DNA of 64,000 nt from Euborellia annulipes (GCA_023213315.1 JAKCPI010000440.1:1-64000), one strand, 5' to 3'; numbered from the stretch's first letter, positions 24,531 to 36,286 are shown. Numbers and translations are program-made. Notes: generated from the sequence alone by a model not told the origin.

Positions 24531-25792
24531 AATATACAGGGTGTTCCAAAAAATAGTGTCAAGCGGAGGTCCAGAGATAGAGCGCCCCTTGGGGTACCCC
24601 CATGTATGTTATGTGATATTTTATAGTTTACGAGTTATGAATTTATTTTTCGGAATTTTTGAGAATTTTCGACAAAATGTTGGTGTAAATTTAAAAGTTT
24701 ACGTTCGGTGAATTACGATATAAATTTTCAACTTTGTATTAAAAATCTAAACGGGAATGGTTCCTAAGTAGTTCTCGAAAATTCTCCAGACTCTCAGATT
24801 TCATAATAACTAAAAAAAAAAAAAAAAAAAAAATCTGGTGTGACTGGCGCACAGCACACAACTTTCTCTTACCTTCGGTAATCGAAAGTTGTGTACTGTG
24901 CTTGTCACACCAGATTTTTTGTGTCGACATGTATTTAGTTTCCGACAGTATGGTACATTCGATTTTCAAGATGTAAAATTTATAAGTATGGGAAAATATT
25001 TATATTTTGTTACCATGGCAACCATTTCTCCTATCTTTTCTATGGAATACAAGAGTAAAGTGGTCTTCAGAAGATTTCAATCACAAAATGAGAATATACA
25101 TTTTATTGAGAATCTAAAAAATAGTTGATATATGAATTTTAAAAAAAAATCGTTGGAGCAAATTTTGAGAAAATCGAAAAAAACTGAAAAAGTGCATCAG
25201 TAAAGTACTAGTACTTTTTGGTCGATTTTGTTCAAAAGCTTCGTGTCACGTCCCATGGGGGTGTCTAACTTAAATATAAAATTTCAACCTCCTAAGTCTT
25301 TTCGTTCTTGAGATATCTTGTTCACAGACACACAGACAGACAGACACACACACACACACACACACAGACAGACCATGTCGCGAAAACCACTTTTTTGGAT
25401 TCAGGGGACCTCAAAACGTGAAGATCCATCAAAATCTCGACATCGAATTTTTGACATGAATCCAATACTTTCTCTCTATATATATATTACATATATACAT
25501 AGGTAAGAGAAAGTAAAAAATTAGTGCTTAATGGGCTACTTTGGCTAAATAAAAGACAGCGAGGTGGGAAATTCTTAAAATTAGGCATCATAAATATCTG
25601 GAAAATGTTTTCTACTTAAAAAAAAAAAAAAAAAAAAAAAAGTTTTTCATGTCGAAAATTCTCAAAAAATTCCGAAAAAAAATTCATAACTCGAAACTAT
25701 AAAAAATCGCATAACATACATGAGGGTACCCCAAGGGGTGCCCTATCTCTGGAATACCGCTTGACGCTATTTTTTGGGACACCCTGTATATT
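24531..25792. mobile_element. Long-TIR element split by an HPE
   Basis: Inverted ends of about 150 bases start AATATACAGGGTGTTCCAAA and end TTTGGGACACCCTGTATATT, both containing AAGCGG and a GGGGTACCCC-like stretch. An HPE copy (24828-25514) is inserted inside. Non-coding; flanks suggest a TA target. Confidence 0.7.
24828..25514 (+). mobile_element. HPE element, copy 11 (nested)
   Basis: Complete short form: hairpin 24828-24920 to end hairpin GAGAAAGTA at 25514, with GACAGACAGACA and CA microsatellite at 25325-25372. Inserted in the long-TIR element, so younger than it. Confidence 0.75.
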
Positions 25793-26439
25793 AATTCATT
25801 TAAAATTTCAATTTAAATATTAATATTTATTGTGTCTCTGTTTAAACCAAGTGAGTATTTCTTGTTATCCCCGAGTTTGACATTTTTAGGTTAATTTTCG
25901 GCATAAGTTGTTTCTTGCACAAGCATGCTTGTGCTGAAGGGAATTTGTGCAAAAAGATTGCACATGCATGCTTGTCAAGTGTGTAGCAGCATTGAGTTGT
26001 TTTTAATGAGAAACAGGATGAATAAAGAAGAGCAGCTAGTATTTGTTGTATCATTTATTTAAGACCCATTAGGCTAACGTTTCGGTCTTTTATCAATTGC
26101 CCCCGGGTTTGGGGAGGGAGGGGGGCGCCCCCCTTCCTTTCCCAAAATCGCGGGGTTTGGCATGAGCGCTCCCCTGATTTTTTTTTTGACCTTTTGAGAC
26201 CACATAGCTTTTTAGAAAGACCTCCCCCCCCATAAAATATATATTTTCTACAAATATTTTTCGAAAAATTTTTTGGCGGAATTGGTGGAAAAAAAGGTTT
26301 GATGGGGGGTTGGATGGTGGGGGGGGGGAAGAAAAAGGGGGGATGTTTTTTATTAAAAAAAAAAAAAAAAAAAAAAAACGTTTCGGTCACGGTTGAGACT
26401 ATCCTCCGAGCTACAACATAGCAAATCTTTAAAATTACA
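25793..26439. other. No gene recognised
   Basis: Contains an 18-base palindrome GCACAAGCATGCTTGTGC near 25917 and two ACGTTTCGGTC motifs (26079, 26381). G- and A-rich low-complexity DNA between 26100 and 26380 creates a spurious long frame. Confidence 0.4.
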
Positions 26440-26558
26440 AATTCAAATGAAATGGAATAAATCTCTTGTAACCCTATGGGAAGAACTAACGCCATCTCTT
26501 GCCGCCTATAATAACTTGGTACTGAATCGTCTTTTAACGACTTTTCGAGACGCGCGCC
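26440..26558. mobile_element. TTAA-family element, one-end fragment
   Basis: Contains CGCCATCTCTTGCCGCC and ends CGAGACGCGCGCC next to TTAA. Only this end is present. Confidence 0.55.
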
Positions 26559-27059
26559 TTAAATAAATGAAATAAATACTAGCTGCTCTTCTTTCTTCAT
26601 TCTGTTTCTCATTAATAACCTTTTAAATATACTTTTCTTAAGATGTTTTGGAGCAAATAGGCATTAGCGACCTTAGATTCCTAACAAATATTTTTTTGGC
26701 TATTTCATAATAAATATAAATCATCTTTTTTTTTTTTTTAAATAATAAATTACGATAATTATTAAAAGAATATAAAGAGGATTCATAAATATGCATGCAG
26801 AGGAGTGAGTGAGTGATCAGTCATTTATTATTAGTTGGTGTTAGAGAACTCATAACATATTTTTGCCTCTGTGATGGTGGACTAAAGAATTCCCTCTCCT
26901 TAGGGCTAAATTCCAAGATGATGATATATCGAGTCTAATATTTAAAAGTAAATCTTTTAAACAGAGTAATTAATTATTTTTGATTGTCAAGAAATCTAAC
27001 ATGTTTAGTTAGAAGAAAGAAAAAAATAGCGAGAATGAAAAAAGAAAATTAATTACTGG

Positions 27060-27125
27060 GGGGGGGGGGTCCAGGGGGACGCAGCTCCCCTGGCTAGACG
27101 CGAAAGGCAACCCTACCGCAAGCTA
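27060..27125 (+). mobile_element. Helitron-like 3' fragment
   Basis: GGGGTCCAGGGGGACGCAGC followed by CCCTGGCTAGACGCG, as in the Helitron-type ends at 57.1-58.4 kb, but degenerate. Confidence 0.35.
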
Positions 27126-27299
27126 GAAAATTATAAAATTGCATACATGTAGAGTGAATTTGCGGGCTTTTATAAATTATGTATTTTCTTATATAGACTG
27201 AAGATGAGAGAAACGTCCCGAAACGTTTCGCTGGATTGTAAATAATCGGATGCTTTTTAATTTTCACTGCTTCTGCTCATCTTGCTTTTTTTTCCTTCT

Positions 27300-27492
27300 A
27301 GGGATTATAGAAAAATTATTTTCACCCCGAAATTCTTATAACTTTTTGAGTTATTAATTCTTAAAGTTACGATTTCTCCCATAGGGTATGTATAGTGGAA
27401 TATTTATGTATTCTTTTCATTTGTGTATTCTATGAATGTAAACAAATGCAGGCACTGGATTGAAGCCCGCCTAAGGCGAGCGGCCCGGCTAG
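27300..27492 (+). mobile_element. Helitron-like element, 3' half with CTAG end
   Basis: Shares the body of 27493-27790 and ends with hairpin AAGCCCGCCTAAGGCGAGCG and CCCGGCTAG at 27492, directly abutting the next element. Confidence 0.55.
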
Positions 27493-27790
27493 TCTATATA
27501 TAATTCGTTAATGTCCGTCTGTCTGCACGTCTGTTTGTTACGCTCTATTTGGAAAACTTCTCGTTGGAATTTTAAAATGAAATTTTATATGCTTAAAGAG
27601 GACCTTCTAAGGATTACAGGAAAATTATTTTGATCCCGAAATTCCTATAACTTTTTGAGTTATTAGTTCCTAAAGTTACGATTTCTCCCATAGGGTATGT
27701 ATAGTGGAATATTTATGTATTCTTTTCATTTGTGTATTCTATGAATGTAAACAAATCCTCAAGCAGGCACTGGATCAGAATAGTAGTAAT
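27493..27790 (+). mobile_element. Helitron-like element, 5' TC end
   Basis: Starts TCTATATATAATTCG right after the CTAG of the preceding element, has the short GTCTGTCTG microsatellite, and runs to GGCACTGGATCAG. Relatives: 11610-11885, 30961-31252 and 35080-35170. Confidence 0.55.
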
Positions 27791-27811
27791 AATAATTTTT
27801 TTTTTTTTTTT

Positions 27812-28072
27812 GCCCTCGGGGCGTGGTGTAGAGGTTAGCGTGCTAACCTCATATACCAAACGTCGCGGGTTCGGACCCCAGGCAGTCCGATGATTTTATT
27901 TAAGCCAATTGGATACCAAATGGCTTAAATAAGAATGCCTGGACCCCTAATAAATATAATTATTTATACAACGGTTATCGTAAATGTCTTATATGGCCTG
28001 AGTTGCCGAAAAGACAGTGTGAATGTGTGTGTGAATGAGAAAAAAGTGTGAACGTTTTAAAAAAAAAAAAAA
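27812..28072 (+). mobile_element. SINE-A copy, nearly full length
   Basis: Head GCCCTCGGGGCGTGGTGTAG with A-box-like TGGTGTAGAGG and B-box-like GGTTCGGACCC, body ending GCCTGGACCCC, tail GTTGCCGAAAAGACAGTG and an A run. A second, truncated piece is at 28090-28138. Confidence 0.8.
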
Positions 28073-28230
28073 TAAATAATTTTTTTTTGGGCTCGGATCC
28101 CAGGCAGTCCGATGATTTTATTTAAGCTATTTGGAGTGGCAGGCAGGAGCGCGGTTATTAAAAAATAATTCTATAAAATTTTGCTTTGAGTATTTTTTTA
28201 TTTTTTTTTTCCTTGATTTACATTTGAAAA

Positions 28231-28312
28231 AAAAAACCGGTTTAAAACCGGTTTACCGGTTTTCCGCTTTGTGAAAAACCGATAAACCGGTTTTCAAAAT
28301 TTTCCGGTTTTT
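28231..28312 (+). repeat. Cluster of ACCGGTTT palindromic repeats
   Basis: AAACCGGTTT occurs repeatedly in both orientations within about 80 bases. Function unknown. Confidence 0.6.
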
Positions 28313-28535
28313 TCCAAACCCTAGTGAAGCCCCCCTCTCTAGACGTGAAGCTTCTCATAATTAAGAGAGGGCCCGAGCCAGCTGACGGGTCGAAGCCCCC
28401 CGTATATATGCCACAATTGAATGATTTTCTTTAACATTTTCATACTAAGAAGAGCATTAACTTGTATAAATAACCAATTAAATATTGGAAAATAAAGGGT
28501 ATTTTTTCGTTTTCTTGTTTTGATTTTTTTTTTGT

Positions 28536-28796
28536 TTTTTAACACTCACACTTTTTTCTCATTCACACTCACACTCACACACACATTCACACAGTCTTTT
28601 TGGCAACTCAGGCCATATAAGACTTTTTACGATATCCGTTACTGATAAATATACATATATGGGGTCCAGGCATTCTTATTTAAGCCATTTGGTATCCAAT
28701 TGGCTTAAATAAAATCATCGCACTGCCTGGGGTTCGAACCCGCGACGTTTGGTATATGAGGTTAGTACGCTAACCTCTACACCAAGCCCCGAGGGC
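28536..28796 (-). mobile_element. SINE-A copy, full length
   Basis: Minus strand: head GCCCTCGGGGCTTGGTGTAG near 28796, B-box GGTTCGAACCC, body, GTGTGAGTGTGAGTGTGAAT tail and A run (T run on plus near 28530). Confidence 0.8.
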
Positions 28797-28816
28797 ATGC
28801 ACTATTTATATTAATA

Positions 28817-29102
28817 AAATCTCAGCCAAAAACATCGGAGATGCAAAAAGGGGCGCCTCGCATTATTTTTGCCCAGCGTCGAGGTGAAATCAAAAAAATG
28901 CGCCTCGCTTTTCTGATTTATATAAAAGCGAGGAAATATTTTCACTTAAATAAAACCCCTACAGAATTTTATTTGTTTCATATATCCTCGCTTTTATATA
29001 AATCAGAAAAGCGAGGCGCATTTTTTTGATTTCACCTCGACGCTGGGCAAAAATAATGCGAGGCGCCCCTTTTTGCATCTCCGATGTTTTTGGCTGAGAT
29101 TT
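28817..29102. repeat. Perfect 118-bp inverted repeat with 50-bp loop
   Basis: Bases 28817-28934 and 28985-29102 are exact reverse complements. Each arm contains AAAAAGGGGCGCCTCGC and TATAAAAGCGAGGA. Perfect arms mean a recent origin or gene conversion. It could be a fold-back MITE or a transcribed hairpin feeding small RNAs; no clear target duplication is seen. Confidence 0.95.
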
Positions 29103-29213
29103 CACTTCTTTTTGTGAAATATTACATTTAAATTTTATTTAATAATTTTTGTTTATTAAATATTAAGTTATCCCATGAATAGATCTTTTAATATGCATTC
29201 CAAACAGTAAAAA

Positions 29214-30148
29214 ATAAATACATCGTTTGGTATTAATTCAAAATGATAAACATAGGATTTCCCTAAATTTTATAAAATTTTAGGATTTTTATTTTTGTTA
29301 TGTTGGTAGAATGTAAATACATCGTTTGGTATCCATTCGAAACGATAAACATAGGATTTCCCTAAATTTTATAAAATTTTAGGTTTTTTATTTTTGTTAT
29401 GTTGGTAGAATGTAAATACATCGTTTGGTATCCATTCGAAACGATAAACATAGGATTTCCCTAAATTTTATAAAAATTTATGTTTTTTATTTTTGTTATG
29501 TTGGTAGAATGTAAATACATCGTTTGGTATCCATTCGAAACGATAAACATAGAGTTTCCCTAAATTTTATAAAATTTTAGGTTTTTTATTTTTGTTATGT
29601 TGGTAGAATGTAAATACATCGTTTGGTATCCATTCAAAACGATAAACATAGGATTTCCCTAAATTTTATAAAATTTTAGGTTTTTTATTTTTGTTATGTT
29701 GGTACAATGTAGGTAGGTTAGGTTAGGTTGAAGTGGCCGTTCCCAGAGAGGGAACACACTTAGGCTAATTAGGCCCTTTGTGATACCACGGTGGGGCTAT
29801 CCCCCTACCTACCCTAAGAGGGTTTTTTTATTTTTGTTATGTTGGTAGAATGTAAATACATCGTTTGGTATCCATTCAAAACGATAAACATAGGATTTCC
29901 CTAAATTTTATAAAATTTTAGGTTTTTTATTTTTGTTATGTTGGTACAATGTAAATACATCGTTTGGTATCCATTCGAAACGATAAACATAGAGTTTCCC
30001 TAAATTTTATAAAATTTTAGGTTTTTTATTTTTGTTATGTTGGTAGAATGTAAATACATCGTTTGGTATCCATTCAAAACGATAAACATAGGATTTCACC
30101 AAAATTTATAAAATTTTAGGTTTTTTATTTTTTGTTATGTTGGTAGCA
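29214..30148 (+). repeat. 99-bp tandem array, eight copies, interrupted
   Basis: Units start at 29214, 29313, 29412, 29511 and 29610, then after an insertion at 29852, 29951 and 30050. Each begins TAAATACATCGTTTGGTATC and ends TTTTTGTTATGTTGGTAGAA. A partial unit follows the insertion. Units differ by a few substitutions. Confidence 0.9.
29710..29820. mobile_element. Small insertion inside the 99-bp array
   Basis: About 110 bases between TAGGTAGGTTAGGTTAGG and CCCCCTACCTACCCTAAG, whose outer bases TAGGTAGG/CCTACCTA are inverted. Possibly a very short MITE. Confidence 0.5.
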
Positions 30149-30960
30149 CTTCTTATCACGTTAATCTATTGTATTTCTATCTGAAGGGATCCATCCTAAA
30201 ATTTTTTATTCCATTTGGGATGAAAATTACTAATATTAATAGATATGTTCATAGATGACGTCATCAGTGAGCAAAATAGTTAGAATTGTCTTTTCGCCAC
30301 GTTAAAGATAGGACAAATTTGAAATTTTGAATACCCCTCAAAAAGTCACTTTTGATCCAAAATGAAATTTTATATCAAAGGTATCGGGTTTTTGATAGTA
30401 TCTATTTGTATTTTAAATTTCATCCAAATCGGTCCAGCAGGGAAACCTGTAGCTTTGTCTAAAAATTTGAAAATTGAAGAAAAGAATGAAAAAAAAAAAA
30501 AAAAGAAAAAAAAGAAAAAAAAAAAAAAAAAGGAAAAATAAGAGACTAACTTTTGACCTTCCGAAATCGGCAAAATCTCAACTTTGAGCCTCTGCCATTC
30601 TTTTTGTGACTGGAATTTTTTTTTGAATTCGTGCTCAAAATAATCCTTATTTATTCTAGTTTAATATAAAAAAAATTTGGCTCCGATATCTTAAAACCTT
30701 TTTGAGATATTCGCCCAGAAAGAGAAAAGTTTCTCAAAAAAATTTTTTCACGTCCCTATCTTTTATTAAGGATTTAAAATCATTCTTGATAATATAGTCT
30801 AGGGACGACTCGTCCATCTAAATGCAATGGGCCATTGGCATCTATTGGAATGTCAACTAAATGGTAGTATTAAGAGTTTCTTTGCTTTCTTTTGCTTTTC
30901 ACATGCTCGGCGACGAGTCGCTCCCGCGACTCTTGATAATTTTATTATTAATCCATTCCA

Positions 30961-31252
30961 GTCCAGTGCCTGCTTGAGGATTTGTTTACATTCATGGAAT
31001 ACACAAATGAAAAGAATACATAAATTTTTTCTACACATTTCCTATGGGAGAAATCGTAACTTTAAGAATTAATAACTCAAATAATTATAAGAATTTCGGG
31101 ATGAAAATAATTTTCCTGTAATCCCGAGAAGGTCCTCTTTATGGATATAAAATTTCATTTCAAAATTCCAACGGGAAGTTGCCTAAATAGAGCGTGACAG
31201 ACAGACAGACAGGCAGACGGACATTAGCGAATTATATATATATATAGATAGA
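30961..31252 (-). mobile_element. Helitron-like non-autonomous element
   Basis: Minus-strand relative of 27493-27790, with TATATATATATAATTCGC, CGTCTGCCTGTCTGTCTGTC and the end CCTCAAGCAGGCACTGGAC. Confidence 0.55.
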
Positions 31253-31466
31253 TTATGAATATCAGATCAGAATTGAAGTTTTGTGAGTTTGTGCACGTGT
31301 TATCGTTGGAAGGAGATTTAGTTAGGATGGATGGCATCTTCTCTAAATCACATAATCTCTCTAACCTTTTCTAAAATGCATTTATTTATTTAAGTAGAGA
31401 GCGGGATTCCCCTCCTTGGTTCCCCTCCAAATGCATAGAACAACCTCCTATGTTTAATACTCTGTA

Positions 31467-31754
31467 CATGGGCGTACCCAGGATCAAATCTAGGGGGGGG
31501 GGGGCATGGTCAGATCATGGTCGTCCAGGGGGGGGCAGATCATGGTTCTCCAGATTGTGACAGCTATTTTTAATATAGAGGGGAAAAGCCTTCGAATTAA
31601 AGGCCTAAAAACCCTCGAGTCCTAACAAAAAAAATCAATCGCCATCCACCAATTTTGTTTCGTTTCATCACTTTATAAACGTTTAATTTTTTTTTTTTTG
31701 CTTCTAGGGGGTGGGGGCAGCTGCCCCCTCTGCCCCTCGCTGGGTACGCCCATG
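31467..31754. mobile_element. hAT-type MITE, 288 bp
   Basis: Inverted ends CATGGGCGTACCCAG and CTGGGTACGCCCATG, flanked by 8-base duplications ACTCTGTA (31459-31466) and ACTCTGCA (31755-31762). Eight-base targets are typical of hAT. Non-coding. Confidence 0.8.
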
Positions 31755-31979
31755 ACTCTGCATTTTAAATAGAATAAGAGAACGAATCTATCTATTCATG
31801 TTTATAGTTTCAAAAGTATCCATTAGATGGCAGAGTGGACATAAAGTGTTTCAGAGAGACTGACTTGTCCGCTAAGTTAATATTTATGTTTTTCAATCTC
31901 TCTTTAATCAATTAAAATTAATATCCACAATTAGTTCATTTTCTACTGTTTCTGACCCCCGTCTCATTAAGGACGAAGC

Positions 31980-32218
31980 TTTTTTTTTTTTTTAACATTC
32001 ACACTTTTTTCTCATTCGCACAGTCTTTTTCGGCAACTTTGTCTATATAAGACTTGACGATAACCGTTATTTATGGATCTATCTATATTGGGGTCCAGGC
32101 ATTTCTATTTAAACCATTTGGTATCCAAATGGCTTAAATAAAATCATCGGACTGCCTGGGGTCCGAACCCGTCGCGGGTTCGGTATAGAAGGTGGGGCAA
32201 CTACAGCAAGCCCGGGGC
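31980..32218 (-). mobile_element. SINE-A copy
   Basis: Minus strand: tail with a T run on plus at 31980-31993, body GCCTGGACCCC, and a damaged tRNA-like head near 32200 with a duplicated GTCGCGGGTTCGG. Confidence 0.7.
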
Positions 32219-32769
32219 ATGAAGCAGGTTAATTTACATACTTTAGTGTTGAAAAAATATTTAATTTTATTTTAATATGTAAAGTTGGATATTTACTAGC
32301 CCACAGACTTAATAAAAATAATCTGAAATAAAATGAATATAAATAATGTTTAGAAAAAAATTAACGATTAGATATAATAGTTTTATGAAAAATATTAATA
32401 CCTTTTAATAAGTTAAAATTTGGTTTCATAGTATTTTTAAGGTTCTAAGCTTTTCTAAGGCTTTAAGCTGTTCGTTAAAAAAAAATTACCATATCCATCG
32501 TTGTAACAAATGGCAAAATATTAATATCAAGTGTGCTATGGAATCAATATTATCAATAATTTGTATTTTTTGGACATATCGATACCTTTTATCATCTTTG
32601 AGGGTTAAAAAATAGTTACTTCTATGCATTTTGATAAAAAATTAAACAAAAGCACCAAAAAAAGCAATCTATAAGGTTTAAAAAAACAACGATATGAATA
32701 ATTCAATGACAAATGTCAGTTTTGATTGCCCGCCACCCGAATTTTATCGATAAATCCCGAACAAACTTG

Positions 32770-32924
32770 AAGAAATAAGGAAGAAAAGCTAAAAAAAATG
32801 AACGGAGGACTGCCCGTTTGCCGAAGACAGGCCAAAACAAATGAACGGATGAACGGCCGTTCGCCAAACGAACGGATAAAGCAAGTGAACGGAGGACCGG
32901 CCGTTCGCCGAAGACAGGTCAAAG
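32770..32924. repeat. GAACGGAGGACCGG repeat flanking the P-like element
   Basis: Repeated ATGAACGGA/GGCCGTTCGCC words. Similar words resume at 34755-34850, ending GAATGCCCACCTCT, so the P-like element at 32925 inserted into one older repeat, perhaps a hAT with a GAGGTGGGC end. Confidence 0.5.
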
Positions 32925-34746
32925 CAGGGAGGTAGGGAGGGACATTGAGCTGAAAAGCGAGTCGACCGCCTACGTCACGGCTACGTCACGTCCGCCATCT
33001 TGGATTGGGCAAAACATTGAAATATCCATTGAACCCAATATAAAATTATATATAGTTTAATAAAGATTTTCAATATTATACTGCCCCCTAAATAAATAAA
33101 CGAATAAACGGACTATTTAAAATTATAGTTTCTTTATTTTTTTAGGTTTTTAGTTCACAAAAAAATTAAAATCAGAAAAAAAGTAAATATTTTTAAGAGC
33201 GCAAAAATTTCCTAATTAAGTGATATAAGCTATTTGAGATGTTTTTTTACTTATAAAAATTGAATAATAATCTCTCAAAAATAGAAAGTTTAAATAAATT
33301 ACAAATAATAATTGATATTATACGGTGTCATTTATCATTGCCAAGGAGTTAAGGTGCGCGTTTCGAGGTGCTGAGTTTGAAAGGTTGCGGCCACAAATTT
33401 GAAGCTATCGAACTCAAATTTATTTTTTTTAATTAAAGCTTTTTAAAATATCTACAACTTTTAGAAGCTCTTTTTTATGATTTTCAAGATTCAAGATTTT
33501 TTTTAGATTAAGCACATTAAATAAAATCTGAATATGGGAAATTGAAATATTCAGCAATAAGTTGGATAATAAACTGTTCAAATTTTATAAAATTTAGACA
33601 GTAACTTAATGACCATATCATTGGCCTTGGAAAAAATAAATATATTAAATAGAGTCAGACCAAAACAAGATTTTCAGCCGAAACCGAAACTTGTATTTCA
33701 TATACAAAAATTGGCCGAAACTTTGGTCGGTTCCTAATATTAAATATATATATTTTCATCCAAATTTGTATTGTATCATACCGATGAAGGGAACAAACGT
33801 CCTCGAAGTTTCTGTAATTAAATAAATTAATAAAATTTCTATTCCAGTAGAAGTAGAAGACAGTCGTTTAATTGCTTTTAAAATTTCTATATATTTTTTC
33901 TTTAATAATTCCTCACACTTATCAGCAAACCTACATACCGCCAGAAATGTTTGGGATAATGGGAAAAAATAGATCGTCAATTAAAAATCTTATAAAAATG
34001 TTTTTTTTTTTTAATTTGCTTTTATTTTACACAAGAAAAAATTGTCTTAATTCTTCTTAATGAAAAGAATGGAATTTCAAAATTTTTTTCTGTCTTCCCA
34101 TGTGAGTATTTATTTAACAAAGTTACCCAAAAATAAGTTTAGCACATATTAGGCCTATTATGTAATTCCCATATAATGTATCACTTCATGTATAATCATC
34201 ACTTACGAGTGAAAAGTTAGTTATCTTCTTTGTAGTCTCTTCTAATTTTTGCCTTTTGCTTTTGTATTGTGGATCGGTACTGTTTTTTTGGAACAAACAT
34301 AAGCCGAGAAATTAACCATGATTCTTCCTTTAAAAAAAAAAATCCTTTATATGAGAAAAAATCAATAGAAATAAATAAATAATGTTAAAAAACTACCTAT
34401 TTGATAGTAAAAAAAAAAAAAAAATAGAAAAATAAAAGTTTTAACCTCAAAAAGAGTTGTCAATAAATTTAAAAATATATTAATTATTTAACTTCTATAT
34501 AAGATAAATAAGGGCAAAATAATCATAAAAACATACCTTATATATTATATGATAAATAGTTGATATTATTAATTATTTATTCAATAGTTATTCGCTTTTT
34601 ATTTTGTTACTTTTTACACAGACTCTAATGCAAGGTTCTAATGTTTTGCCCAATCCAAGATGGCCGATAAGCTTCTTCACCCTCCCACTTCGGTCGACAC
34701 TTACCTCGCCTATGTTCGCAGCTTATAGTCCCTCCCTACCTCCCTG
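32925..34746. mobile_element. P-like element, copy without THAP exon
   Basis: TIRs CAGGGAGGTAGGGAGGGACA and GTCCCTCCCTACCTCCCTG, with an exact 8-base duplication GGTCAAAG at 32917-32924 and 34747-34754. Subterminal inverted GCCATCTTGGATTGGGCAAA and its complement lie at ~32994 and ~34640. Related by TIR to 35720-37200. A TTAA-element fragment (33353-33520) and a hammerhead-like motif (33783-33812) lie inside. No transposase remains. Confidence 0.75.
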
Positions 34747-34884
34747 GGTCAAAGCAACGAACGGAGGACCGGTGAACGGCGAACGGTTAAAAGCGCGACC
34801 CGTTCACTCCCGTTCACTTCGACGACCCGTTCGCGAACGGAATGCCCACCTCTAATTCATACATTCATATACACACATACACAC

Positions 34885-35013
34885 AGTCTTTTCAGCAACT
34901 TAGGCCATTTATCCAAATGGCTTAAATAAAATCATCGGACTGCCTGGGGTCCGAACCCGAGGTGTTTGGTATACGAGGTTAGCACGCTAACCTCTACGCC
35001 ATGTCCCGAGGGC
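34885..35013 (-). mobile_element. SINE-A copy, internally deleted
   Basis: Tail joins directly to the body (GGCCATTTATCCAAATGGC); the tRNA-like head with GGTTCGGACCC is intact, ending GCCCTCGGGACATGG. Confidence 0.7.
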
Positions 35014-36085
35014 TCGTGATCTTGTTATTTCCAATTTCAAAGTACTAATTGAAAAATCTTTAAATGGGGCAACTTCCCCAATTTACATTGTAAAGAAATA
35101 TTTATGTATTCTTTGCATTTATATATTCTATGAATGTAAACAAATCTTCAAGCAGGCAGTGGATTAGAATAGTACCAATAGTAATTTTTTTTAATAATGA
35201 ATAAAAGGCGTGAGTCCGCAGGCGGGCCCGAGCCAGGGGGGCGAATTCGGACGTCCCTGCTAAAATTCTTACCCTTAAATAACCGTAGTAGCCAAAAAGG
35301 GTTTGTTTTTTTTTTAATTAAAATTTCTCCATTGATATCTGAGATTCACTTCATTTATTTGGTTTTCTTTTTGTTCTCTCTTTGATAATTTATTATTAAA
35401 ATCTAAACATTGAAGATATTTTATGAATAAAGAAAGAAACGTGTTGCTGTTTTCACTCCGTTGGCATCATCAAAAGCGAGTTAACTCTTGGCAAACGATT
35501 ATTTTAAATAAAATAAGTCCGTTTTTCAAACTTTCCTCATAAATTGTATTCTTTGATCAATGGCCATTCCATTTGTGTGCGTGTATGTGAAAATTTATTT
35601 ATTCCATTCACCTTTCGAAGGTTTTTTTAAAGGGAGATTATTGACATGCCAAGACGTGCGTGTCTTGCAAGTCAAATGTATTATTGGCATAGGTTAAGGC
35701 CGTCGACGTCGTTCTATTCCAGGGAGGTAGGGAGTGACACTAAGGCTTGTTTGAAGGAGTGGGGGGTGGCTCCAAAAAAGAGGGGAGAAATTCGTGTCGG
35801 CCATATTGAAAATATGTAAACATTGACTTTTCCATAGGACATAATACAATTTTGTTTCCAATTTTCTCGTGTTTTTGAAAGTTTTTCTTAGATATTTCTT
35901 CTTTGTTTTATAGTTTTGTTCATATATTTAAACATTTGAAATAGTTTTTAATGATTTAATTTGTATTTACTTGTTTTTTTTAGATTTTAAGCCTAGGTTA
36001 GGTATAGGTTATAGATAGTTGTTTTGTTGAAGAATTCTTGATTTTGTGTGTTTTTATTTTATTTTTATTTTTAAAAATAATTAAC

Positions 36086-36220
36086 ATGGCATGTTCTGCA
36101 TATGGATGCATGAAACGACCTATAAAAAAAAGTAAAAGACAGCAAAATGAAGAGGAATCTGGGAAAACATTTTCTTTCTACAAGCCCCCTAAAAAGCTTC
36201 TTTTGATGAGAAAACATCAG
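36086..36220 (+). pseudogene. THAP-domain first exon of a P-like transposase
   Basis: ATG at 36086 opens a 45-codon exon ending CAG|gtattt. The peptide begins MACSAYGCMKRP and includes GKTFSFYKPPKK. THAP domains start with C-x(2-4)-C at the extreme N-terminus followed by a basic segment and an F-x-[FY]-P-like motif; Cys3 and Cys8 and FSFYKPP fit. The rest of the zinc finger (Trp, C-x2-H) would be in the next exon, which is absent before the SINE and hAT insertions, so this is a remnant. A host THAP gene is less likely because the exon lies in order just inside the TIRs. Confidence 0.6.
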
Positions 36221-36286
36221 GTATTTTTTTTTTTTTTTATCATAACAAGTGCCTCAAAACTACCAGTCATATTTATATATAGTCAG

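Noticed and set aside
26055..26495. 146-codon minus-strand open frame
   Set aside because: Consists of poly-Phe/Pro/Lys from G, A and T runs and part of a TTAA-element fragment; no protein-like composition.
29710..29740. Insect telomere repeat (TTAGG)n
   Set aside because: Only a few imperfect GGTTA units at the end of a ~110-base inserted element, not a telomeric tract.
30370..30573. Phe-rich minus-strand frame
   Set aside because: Produced by a long A run on the plus strand; no other support.
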